DNA of 64,000 nt from Sediminibacterium sp. (GTDB lineage Bacteria; Bacteroidota; Bacteroidia; Chitinophagales; Chitinophagaceae), in the NCBI GenBank assembly GCA_017537025.1, contig JAFWCB010000004.1, forward strand, positions 124,001 to 188,000. The letters run 5' to 3'. A program made the position numbers and the translations under genes. Under the pieces are notes generated by a model. It was not told the DNA's origin. It saw only the letters and a program-made list of their open reading frames with translations, and searched no databases. Positions 52,201 to 59,541 of the stretch are shown here, piece by piece. The stretch's first letter is position 1; every line of letters starts with the position of its first letter.

Positions 52201-55200
52201 ACGCAAACACCTGCTAGTAACTTATCCGGAACATTATATACTTGGCCAACCCCGGTTCAAAGTCCGGTGGGATCAGTTATTGGAGCATTAGAAAGAACCA
52301 CTCCTGTACAAAATATCAGTCAAACATTAACTAACAATACTAATTCTCCTGTAACTATAACTTATATCGTTACACCTGTAACCGATGGTTGCACAGGTAG
52401 TAATTTTACATTTGTTCAAACGGTAAAGCCGAGTCCGGCAATTGAAACCCAAATAACAAAAATTTGTAGTAACACTTCATTCAATGTGGCTCCAACAAAC
52501 GTACCTATCGGAGCAACTACTTTGTATACCTGGTCTGCACCTGTAATTAACCCTGTGGCATCGTTAAGTGGAGCCGGGGCACAAACTAATGCTGTAACAG
52601 TAATTAGTCAGTCGCTCACAAATACTACTAATGCGATTACAACGGCCACTTATGATGTAACTCCTGTTTCCGGAACATGTATCGGATCTACATTTAAAGT
52701 AGTGGTAACGGTAACACCTAAAGCTGTAATTTCTGCTCAAACAACAACAGTGTGCAGTGGAAGTTCTTTTAATGTTTTACCGGCTAATGCACCTGCAGGT
52801 ACATTATATACTTGGGCCGAGCCAACAGTTTCAAATGGAATCCTGGGCGCCTCTGTACAAAATTCTCCACAAAGCTCAATTAGTCAGAAATTAACCAATT
52901 CTAATTTAAATATACTGACCGGAAATGCCAATTACATTGTAACTCCAATAACAGATGGCTGTACGGGTAATAGTTTTACTGTTGGGGTAACTATTAATTC
53001 GAGCAACTCTACTTTGAGTAGTACATTATCGCCACCTGCTATATGCAGTGGTACCAGCTTTGTGTATAATCCTACAAGTACTAACGCAGGAACTGCTTTT
53101 GCATGGACAAGAGCAGCAGTAACAGGTATTAGTAATACAGAATTAAACAGCTTTGGAAATATCAACGAAGTGCTGAATAACGCTACTGATGCAACTATAA
53201 CGGTTACCTATACTTTTACGCTATCTACTAATGGATGTACTAATTTGAACAAACAAGTAGTCAATGTGCAAGTAAAACCTGCACCCAAATTGAGTAGTAC
53301 CTTAACTCCTCCGGCTATATGTTCCGGTGCTACTTTTAGTTATGCAGCTACAAGTAATACATTCAATGTAGTATTTAATTGGTCGCGTACTTCCGTGGTA
53401 GGAATTAATGAGCCTGTAACTTCCGGAATCGGTAATATTAATGAAACATTGAGCAATCCTACCTATTCGGCAGTTATTGTACCCTATAACTTTACATTAA
53501 ATGCAAATGGATGCACCAATGTGCAATCCGTATTTGTAACTGTTAATCCGGTTCTCACTGTGCCGGATCAAACCTCCTCTACTTGCAGTAATTCTAATTT
53601 TAGTTTTAAAGCGCCCAATACACCAGACAACACAGTATATACCTGGTCATCACCCACACAATCTCCAGGCGTAAGCGGAGGATCGCCTCAAACACTAGTT
53701 GCTCAAAACACTTTAACACAATTACTCATTAATAATTCAAATGCAATAGGTACTGCATCCTATATAGTAACACCTATCATTCCTGCAACCTTTACAGCAG
53801 GGTGTGTAGGACGACCATTTAATTTAACAGTATCTGTTAGTCCACTACCGGTGCTTACTTCTAATTTAAATCCAACAGCTGTTTGCAGTAATACCGAATT
53901 CAACTATATCCCTACGAGCAATATTCCTTCTGCGGGATTTTCTTGGACGAGAGATGCAATTGATGGCATCAGTAATGTAAGATCTTCAGGATTCAATACC
54001 ATTAAAGAAACTCTCTTAGATACAACGGCTAGGTCAATTGTTGTTTCTTATAGATATACATTAAGTGCATTTGGATGTTCAGACACAAGTTCAATTGTTA
54101 AGGTTACGATCAATGCTTCTCCTATTTTAAAAACACAAGCGTTTTCCATTTGCAGTGGGTCAGCGTTTGTATTTCCGAATGATCTAATGCCTTCGAGAAC
54201 TTTTTATACGTGGGCCAGCCCGGTAGTAATTCCAATATCAAGTATTTCTGGTGCAAAAAGCGTATCTAATCCTTTATCTGTTGTGAGTGACACTTTAATC
54301 AACAATGGTATCACTACCGGTACTGCTAATTATATCATTCAACCAATCGGTGCCCTGTGTTCTATAGCCCCATTTAATTTAGTTGTAACGGTAAAACCTT
54401 CCCCCTCTATTACACAACAAGAAACCAGTTCATGCAGTGGCGCTTCGTTTTCCTTTACTCCTTCAAATATCCCAACAGGAACAACATTCACTTGGAATAT
54501 TCCCACCATTGCGCCTTTTGGGGTAATTACAGGATTTACTGCGGATACGAGTGGTCATTCAAATATCAATCAACAATTAATTAATTTAAGTATTAATAAC
54601 GCCTATGCAACCTATACCGTTTTGCCGGTTAGTAATGGGTGTGTGGGTAATAGTTTCAAATTGAAAGTGAACGTCAATCCCATTCCAACTACTCGGATTT
54701 CTGGCCCTGTAGGGTTGTGTAGTAACAGCACCGATTCTATTTTGGTTAATTTTTCAGGCACCGGGCCATGGTCGGTAAGTTATAATGATTCAAAAAACGG
54801 TCTTCCTACAACTATTACCGACATAAAAACATCTTCATATACAATCTATGCTTCTAATTTACCCAATGCAAATTCATACACATTTAAATTGTTAAGGGTT
54901 AAAGATGCTTATTGTTCTAATGATACCAGTACAGTTTCACTTACACAAGATCTATATCCTTTACCCTATGATTCGGTTATAGCACCTAGGGGGAATCAAT
55001 TGTGCGTAGGCGCTACATTACCGCTCTCTGTAAATACAGTAAGTTCAGGCTATCAGTGGTTTAGAAATGACACATTAATAAGCGGAGCTGTGGGTGCTGT
55101 TTATAACGCTTTGTTGCCGGGATTATATAAAGGGGGAACCATGAATTCTTTTGGATGCTTTAATAAAACGGTTAATGCTATTAAAATGGTGCAGGTATTT

Positions 55201-55977
55201 AATAATCCTGTGATTAATTTTAGTTATGATAGCACTTGTGTGAATACCCCTATTAAGTTTAAAAATTTAACCGACACAAGTACTACAGGTGTTATCGATT
55301 GGAAATGGATTTTTGGAGGTAAAGATTCTGTAGCAGGAAGTAATACCATTTATGCTTTTCAAAATGCAGGCCTTCAGAATGTAAAATTATTTGCAACATC
55401 TACATATTGCGGGTATTCTGTATTTAAAGACTCGAATATTTTGATCAGGCGTCCGGAAGTGTCTATTAATATGCCTAATATCTTCACCAACAAAAACAGG
55501 CCTACTCCACTCATGGCCAGAATATTTACTGGTAGTATTTATAAATATAAATGGGTTCCATCATTTGGTTTAGATAATGGATATATCAATAACCCGGTTT
55601 TTAATTTTAATACCAATCAAACTTATTATATCAATATTATTTCCGAGTATGGTTGCGTAACTACTGATACACTAAAAGTTTTTGTATTTGAGGATGGATT
55701 GATTGACATTTTTGTACCCAAATCATTCTCTCCGAACAGAGATGGTATCAACGATCAATTATTTGTTTATTTAGCAGGTATTCGTGATTTTAAATATTTC
55801 AAAATATTCAATAAGTATGGCCAATTGATGTTTGAGACAAAAACTTCGGATAAAGCTTGGGATGGCAGAGTAAATGGAGTTGATCAACCGCTGGGAGCCT
55901 ATGTATGGGTTGCAGAGGGTATCGATATAAATGGAAAAACGATAATTCAAAAGGGAACAGTTATGTTATTACGATAA
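49243..55977 (+). CDS. Giant PKD/Ig-repeat surface protein with T9SS type-B C-terminal domain
   Basis: A 2244-residue secreted protein. A signal peptide (MRRFLLLFLGVLFFLLGNGQ) starts at the ATG at 49243; a TTG three codons earlier is less likely. Residues about 25-1815 hold 19 tandem PKD-like/Ig-like domains of 85-95 residues, each opening with a CSG-type Cys (for example TICSGTTF, TVCSGSSF), then GTxYTWxxP, TN and ending in GCxGxxFxxxVTVNPxP. A further Ig-like stretch, a PKD domain (about 1996-2080), and a C-terminal CHU_C/gliding-motility-associated domain (about 2150-2244: FVPKSFSPNRDGIND, KIFNKYGQLMFE, PLGAYVWVAEG) follow. The two conserved cysteines per repeat may form a disulfide. The C-terminal domain is a type-B signal for the type IX secretion system; the PorP/SprF partner is directly downstream. 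Probably a cell-surface adhesin. Confidence 0.9.
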   Translation: MRRFLLLFLGVLFFLLGNGQSNQVKSVCSGGTVTLSPVQVGLVSGTTFKWTADVIAGAVTGNANELVGATSLSQTLSNTGTTVGTVVYSITPSAGNPFTMTVTVNPTGINVDASGITPTICSGSNFYANVTGVPAGTTYTWGVPTMSTNVSGGAAQATAQPYIVQPLTYTGAANTTGTATYIATPYVGGCANPSFSFTVTVKPAAGTAPVINNAGTITTKCSGTSFVFNATANPAGGTTFTGWTRPLNAGISQAVGTGSNASINEILNNTTTSPVIVPYFYTLSYGGAAACATTQVVNVTYNPVASITAKSTTICSGTGFTIPITDLVPADTRFTWTTPTVSGAVTGAVAQTTPVTIIGQTLTNNPTNRTVPVTLNYTVTPIAVSGAQSCLGATFPVTVTLNPVSTVTAQQNTTTCSGQPFNFSVAAFPPNTTFTWALAPTIAPVNGALTGGSPQTTGSSAISQTLTNTTIADATATYVVTPTTGGCQGPNFNAVVTVNATPSVTPVAQTKTICSGTTFTNTYTGQPSGTMYSWTVPTITPANAITGQTSLNSQSAVVQTLTNTTNAPAIASYTIVPVAGSCAGTPFTLDVTVNPTPNFNTQSATTCSGSAFKIEPPNAPTGTTYLWTAPTQSTGISGGTEQTVAQNNISQVLTNSSTTITTATYTVTASANGCSGTSFNAVITVNPLPIVANYANSSCSGSSFTSTPSSSLPNTTYTWALPVSTVSGAVTGGAVQTVPQTSISDVLTNTTTISNNYIYTITPSANGCSGNTFTLTQTVNPTPIVTPIRTEVCSRSPLSITPSNVPFGTTYTWGAPIIAPAGTITGSTANGAQLSVFSQTLTNTSGSNGVALYTVTPSTNGCVGSNFSIEVTVKIAANLSTQSVSICSGQSFNIKPTGVPLGTTYTWTDPQRSANVLGGSSQNVEQTNIAQVLNYNNIAGGLGTATYSVTPNSNGCLGLPFNLVVSIKPLPIVPDISNSVCSGVNFTQTPASNLSGTLYTWPTPVQSPVGSVIGALERTTPVQNISQTLTNNTNSPVTITYIVTPVTDGCTGSNFTFVQTVKPSPAIETQITKICSNTSFNVAPTNVPIGATTLYTWSAPVINPVASLSGAGAQTNAVTVISQSLTNTTNAITTATYDVTPVSGTCIGSTFKVVVTVTPKAVISAQTTTVCSGSSFNVLPANAPAGTLYTWAEPTVSNGILGASVQNSPQSSISQKLTNSNLNILTGNANYIVTPITDGCTGNSFTVGVTINSSNSTLSSTLSPPAICSGTSFVYNPTSTNAGTAFAWTRAAVTGISNTELNSFGNINEVLNNATDATITVTYTFTLSTNGCTNLNKQVVNVQVKPAPKLSSTLTPPAICSGATFSYAATSNTFNVVFNWSRTSVVGINEPVTSGIGNINETLSNPTYSAVIVPYNFTLNANGCTNVQSVFVTVNPVLTVPDQTSSTCSNSNFSFKAPNTPDNTVYTWSSPTQSPGVSGGSPQTLVAQNTLTQLLINNSNAIGTASYIVTPIIPATFTAGCVGRPFNLTVSVSPLPVLTSNLNPTAVCSNTEFNYIPTSNIPSAGFSWTRDAIDGISNVRSSGFNTIKETLLDTTARSIVVSYRYTLSAFGCSDTSSIVKVTINASPILKTQAFSICSGSAFVFPNDLMPSRTFYTWASPVVIPISSISGAKSVSNPLSVVSDTLINNGITTGTANYIIQPIGALCSIAPFNLVVTVKPSPSITQQETSSCSGASFSFTPSNIPTGTTFTWNIPTIAPFGVITGFTADTSGHSNINQQLINLSINNAYATYTVLPVSNGCVGNSFKLKVNVNPIPTTRISGPVGLCSNSTDSILVNFSGTGPWSVSYNDSKNGLPTTITDIKTSSYTIYASNLPNANSYTFKLLRVKDAYCSNDTSTVSLTQDLYPLPYDSVIAPRGNQLCVGATLPLSVNTVSSGYQWFRNDTLISGAVGAVYNALLPGLYKGGTMNSFGCFNKTVNAIKMVQVFNNPVINFSYDSTCVNTPIKFKNLTDTSTTGVIDWKWIFGGKDSVAGSNTIYAFQNAGLQNVKLFATSTYCGYSVFKDSNILIRRPEVSINMPNIFTNKNRPTPLMARIFTGSIYKYKWVPSFGLDNGYINNPVFNFNTNQTYYINIISEYGCVTTDTLKVFVFEDGLIDIFVPKSFSPNRDGINDQLFVYLAGIRDFKYFKIFNKYGQLMFETKTSDKAWDGRVNGVDQPLGAYVWVAEGIDINGKTIIQKGTVMLLR

Positions 55978-55981
55978 GATC

Positions 55982-56992
55982 ATGAGAAAACTTAAAATGT
56001 ATATACCTGTCAGTTTGATGATTTTACAATTTTGTACGATCAAGCATGTTATTGCACAGGATCCTAATTTTTCTCAATTCTTTCATTCTCCTTTATCGAT
56101 TAGCCCTACATTGGCAGGCAATGGCGATAATAAATGGAGGGCAATGGCAACATTTAGAAATCAATCTTTAGGATTTGGAACTAATTATAGTACGAAGTCG
56201 ATATCTGTGGATGGTAGAATCTATCAACCGTCTGAATCATCTTCATACGTTGGCATAGGTGCATTATTTATGCAAGATGCTGCCATGGAAGGAATATATA
56301 AAAGCACATTTATTACGTTGAATGCCGCTGTGCACCTGTCGCTGGATAAAGACGAAATACACGGTATTACCGGAGGTTTAGGATATATTTATAATAAAAC
56401 TAATATCAATTTTGATGAGCTTACATCTGCTCAGCAATTGAATTCAGGAGGTTTTAACAGAGCACTTCCAACCGGTGAACCCGGGTTAACTAATATTCCC
56501 GGTTATTCTTCTGTGTGTGCAGGTTTACTGTATACTTTTACAACAGATGAAATGATAGCAGACTTTGGATTAGCTGGATTTCGGTTTGTTAAATCCAAGC
56601 AATCTGTTTATGACGCCGGTTCTCAAATGAATAATCCTAGATATGATGCTCATTTCAATATCGGGAAGCTATTAACTGATAAGGTTGATGTTAATATCAG
56701 CGGACTATATCAATTTCAAAGTGGGGTAAATGGTTTTATAGGTGGTGGCTATTTTGGTTTTTCACATTCAAATGATCCAGAATCTCCTAAAATTTTTAAT
56801 ATAGGATCATATTATAGGGTAGGGGATGCCATCATTCCATATGTTGGTTATGTATTCAAAGATTTTCAGTTTGCTGTTACCTATGATGTGAGAATGTCTG
56901 CTACAAAATCGGGCTCCGTAAGTTCAAATGCTTTTGAATTATCTTTGATATACAGGAATTATAGAACCAGTAGAAACCCATTATTGTGGTAA
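55982..56992 (+). CDS. PorP/SprF-family type IX secretion membrane protein
   Basis: A 336-residue outer-membrane protein starting 4 bases after the repeat protein. It has a signal peptide (residues 1-25, ending KHVIAQ), the family opening QDPNFSQFFHSPLSISPTLAG, FMQDAAMEG and a long series of barrel strands. PorP/SprF proteins accept type-B cargo proteins of the T9SS and hold them at the cell surface; gene pairing with a large CHU_C protein, as here, is typical. Core T9SS genes are not in the window. Confidence 0.92.
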   Translation: MRKLKMYIPVSLMILQFCTIKHVIAQDPNFSQFFHSPLSISPTLAGNGDNKWRAMATFRNQSLGFGTNYSTKSISVDGRIYQPSESSSYVGIGALFMQDAAMEGIYKSTFITLNAAVHLSLDKDEIHGITGGLGYIYNKTNINFDELTSAQQLNSGGFNRALPTGEPGLTNIPGYSSVCAGLLYTFTTDEMIADFGLAGFRFVKSKQSVYDAGSQMNNPRYDAHFNIGKLLTDKVDVNISGLYQFQSGVNGFIGGGYFGFSHSNDPESPKIFNIGSYYRVGDAIIPYVGYVFKDFQFAVTYDVRMSATKSGSVSSNAFELSLIYRNYRTSRNPLLW

Positions 56993-57028
56993 TTAGGCGC
57001 TGTTCTAATAATGTTGATACCCTGCTTG

Positions 57029-57036
57029 TATGTTTG
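57029..57036 (+). promoter_or_regulatory. Candidate -7 element for the phosphosugar mutase gene
   Basis: TATGTTTG matches TAnnTTTG exactly, 88 bases upstream of the mutase ATG. No TTTG is visible at the correct distance, and the implied leader is long, so confidence is low. Confidence 0.3.
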
Positions 57037-57124
57037 ATGAAGCCGCTTCTATTTAATTAAGGTCACAACTGCATTTCGTAGAAATAGAGAAAATAACTAT
57101 CATTGTTAAATAAATATTACAAAT

Positions 57125-58852
57125 ATGGATGCTGCCGTTTTAGAGAAAGTAAATGTTTGGTTAAACGGAAATTATGATGCCCAAACCAAAGCTGAAGTTT
57201 TAGACTTACAGAAAAATAACCCCGACGAGTTAGCCGATTCTTTTTACAGAAACCTAGAATTCGGTACCGGTGGCTTACGCGGATGTATGGGTGTTGGCAC
57301 CAATAGAGTAAATAAATATACTATTGGTATGGCTACTCAGGGTTTTGCAAACTATTTGAAGAAAACATATGGCAGTGCTCCCATAAAAGTTGTAGTGGGT
57401 CATGATAGTAGGAATAATAGCCGTTTTTTCGCTGAAACCACAGCCCATGTATTTGCTGCGAATGGTATCCATGTATTTCTTTTTGAAGCTCTACGCCCTA
57501 CACCGGAACTTAGTTTTGCCATTCGGCATTTGGGTTGTAACGGAGGTGTAGTGTGTACTGCCTCTCACAATCCGAAAGAGTATAACGGATATAAAGCTTA
57601 TTGGAATGATGGTGGACAATTAGTACCCCCTCATGATAAAAATGTTATTACCGAAGTAGAGGCTATTACCAGTGTGGATGAAGTAAAATGGAGTGGAGGA
57701 GAAGCGAATATTACCATATTAGGTAAAGAGATGGATAATGCCTATTTGGATATGGTAAAAAGTTTGAGTGTGTATCCCGATGTAATAGAAAAGCAAAAAG
57801 ATCTCAAAATTGTATACACCCCCATACATGGTACCGGAATTACTTTAGTGCCTGAGGTATTAAAACGTTTTGGTTTTACCAATGTTACAATTGTTGAAGA
57901 ACAAGCCACACCCGATGGTAATTTTCCAACGGTAGGGTACCCCAACCCTGAAGAGAGTGAAACAATGAGTATTGGCTTGCAAAAAGCAAAAGCACTGGAT
58001 GCAGATATTTTATTAGGTACCGACCCGGATGCAGACAGAGTAGGCATTGGTGTGAAAAACCACAAAGGAGAATGGGTACTTATGAATGGAAATCAAACGG
58101 CTGTACTGGCTTTTGCTTATATGATGGAAGCCCGTAAAGCTAAAGGAATTGCACAGCCCAATGATATGGTAGTTACTACTATTGTAACTACTGAAATGAT
58201 AAATGAAGTTGCCAAACAAAATAAAGTGGGTTGCTATAATGTACTCACCGGATTTAAATGGATTGCTGAAAAAATAAAAGAATTAGAAGGAAAAGAAAAC
58301 TATGTAATTGGTGGAGAAGAGAGCTTCGGATTGATGATTGGCGATCAAATACGAGATAAAGATGCCGTAAGTGCGGTGGCTCTCATGTGCGAAATGGCAG
58401 CTTATGAAAAAGATAAAGGGAGAACCTTATTCGATAAAATGATTGATTTGTACATGCAGTATGGATTCTATTACGAGAATCTCATAAGTATTACAAAGAA
58501 GGGCATGAACGGACAAAAAGAAATTGCAGCCATGATGGAAGACTATAGATCTAATCCACCAAAACAAATAAATGGCGCCGATGTGGTTACGCTCTTAGAT
58601 TATCAACTCCAAAAAGGAACTAATATTCAAACTGGAGAAACATGGCCGATAGCTTTGCCAAAAAGTAATGTGCTCCAATTTATTACAGCAGATGGCAGCA
58701 AAATTTCAGCCCGGCCTTCAGGTACTGAACCTAAAATTAAATTTTACTTTAGCGTACACACAACACTTGCTACAAAGGATGCGTTTGAGGATACACAAAG
58801 AGTTTTAGAAAACAGAATTAAAGGGATTATACAAAGTATGGGATTGCAATAG
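57125..58852 (+). CDS. Phosphosugar mutase (phosphoglucomutase/phosphomannomutase, PGM2-like)
   Basis: A 575-residue alpha-D-phosphohexomutase with all four domains: the phosphoserine loop TASHNPKEYNGYK with Ser147, the metal-binding DPDADRVG, the sugar-specificity GGEESFG, and the phosphate-binding RPSGTEPKIKFYFS near the C-terminus. It interconverts hexose 1- and 6-phosphates in the cytoplasm. The length and the FRNLEFGTGGLRGCMGVGTNR opening, split here as FGTGGLRG and GVGTNR, match PGM2-like mutases. Followed 17 bases later by pcm. Confidence 0.93.
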   Translation: MDAAVLEKVNVWLNGNYDAQTKAEVLDLQKNNPDELADSFYRNLEFGTGGLRGCMGVGTNRVNKYTIGMATQGFANYLKKTYGSAPIKVVVGHDSRNNSRFFAETTAHVFAANGIHVFLFEALRPTPELSFAIRHLGCNGGVVCTASHNPKEYNGYKAYWNDGGQLVPPHDKNVITEVEAITSVDEVKWSGGEANITILGKEMDNAYLDMVKSLSVYPDVIEKQKDLKIVYTPIHGTGITLVPEVLKRFGFTNVTIVEEQATPDGNFPTVGYPNPEESETMSIGLQKAKALDADILLGTDPDADRVGIGVKNHKGEWVLMNGNQTAVLAFAYMMEARKAKGIAQPNDMVVTTIVTTEMINEVAKQNKVGCYNVLTGFKWIAEKIKELEGKENYVIGGEESFGLMIGDQIRDKDAVSAVALMCEMAAYEKDKGRTLFDKMIDLYMQYGFYYENLISITKKGMNGQKEIAAMMEDYRSNPPKQINGADVVTLLDYQLQKGTNIQTGETWPIALPKSNVLQFITADGSKISARPSGTEPKIKFYFSVHTTLATKDAFEDTQRVLENRIKGIIQSMGLQ

Positions 58853-58869
58853 CAAGGGGGATAATTATT

Positions 58870-59538
58870 ATGCATGCAAAAAGAAAATACGAAGATTTAC
58901 ATACACATAAAGGCATGCGCAAATTGTTAGTTGAGGAATTACGCGCAAAAGGTATCACGGATGAAGCTGTTTTAACTGCTATAAATAATGTGCCACGGCA
59001 TTATTTTCTGGATACCGCATTTGAAAAAATTGCTTATGAAAATCGCGCATTCCCAATCGCAGCTGATCAAACCATTTCCCATCCGTATACCGTGGCTTAT
59101 CAAACTCAATTATTGCAAATTCAAAAAACAGATCGGGTTTTAGAAATTGGTACAGGAAGTATATATCAAACTTCCATTTTAGCAGAAATGGGTGTTCAGA
59201 AGATTTTCACGATAGAGCGACAAAAAAAACTCTATGATTTACATAGCGTGTACGTCTTTAAAACCAAGTACCTCAATATCCAGTTTTTTTACGGAGATGG
59301 ATTTGCCGGATTACCTACGTATGGTCCGTTTACTAAAATTTTAATTACTTGTGGAGCTCCACACATCCCCGAAAAATTAATAGAGCAACTCGCCCCCGGC
59401 GGTATTATGGTAATACCGGTTGACGAAGGGGAAGCGCAGCGAATGTTGCGAATAAAAAAACTCCCCGATGGCTCTTTATTAGAAGAACGCTTCGAGGAGT
59501 TTTCATTCGTACCTATGTTAGCAGGTAAGAATCATTAA
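58870..59538 (+). CDS. pcm: Protein-L-isoaspartate O-methyltransferase
   Basis: A 222-residue SAM-dependent methyltransferase that initiates repair of isoaspartyl residues in damaged proteins. Landmarks: FEKIAYENRAFPIAADQTISHP with the substrate-binding DQTIS, ILITCGAPHIPE, and LAPGGIMVIPVDEG. Motif I, normally GTGSGYQ, is GTGSIYQ here, with Ile98 instead of the second Gly. That change faces the SAM pocket, so reduced or altered activity is possible; the rest of the core is intact. Converges on the beta-barrel gene 3 bases away. Confidence 0.9.
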   Translation: MHAKRKYEDLHTHKGMRKLLVEELRAKGITDEAVLTAINNVPRHYFLDTAFEKIAYENRAFPIAADQTISHPYTVAYQTQLLQIQKTDRVLEIGTGSIYQTSILAEMGVQKIFTIERQKKLYDLHSVYVFKTKYLNIQFFYGDGFAGLPTYGPFTKILITCGAPHIPEKLIEQLAPGGIMVIPVDEGEAQRMLRIKKLPDGSLLEERFEEFSFVPMLAGKNH

Positions 59539-59541
59539 AAT

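Noticed and set aside
49243-54700. Possible CRISPR or insertion-sequence array
   Set aside because: The repeats are coding, about 260-280 bp, diverged, in one frame, and lack fixed-length direct repeats with unique spacers.
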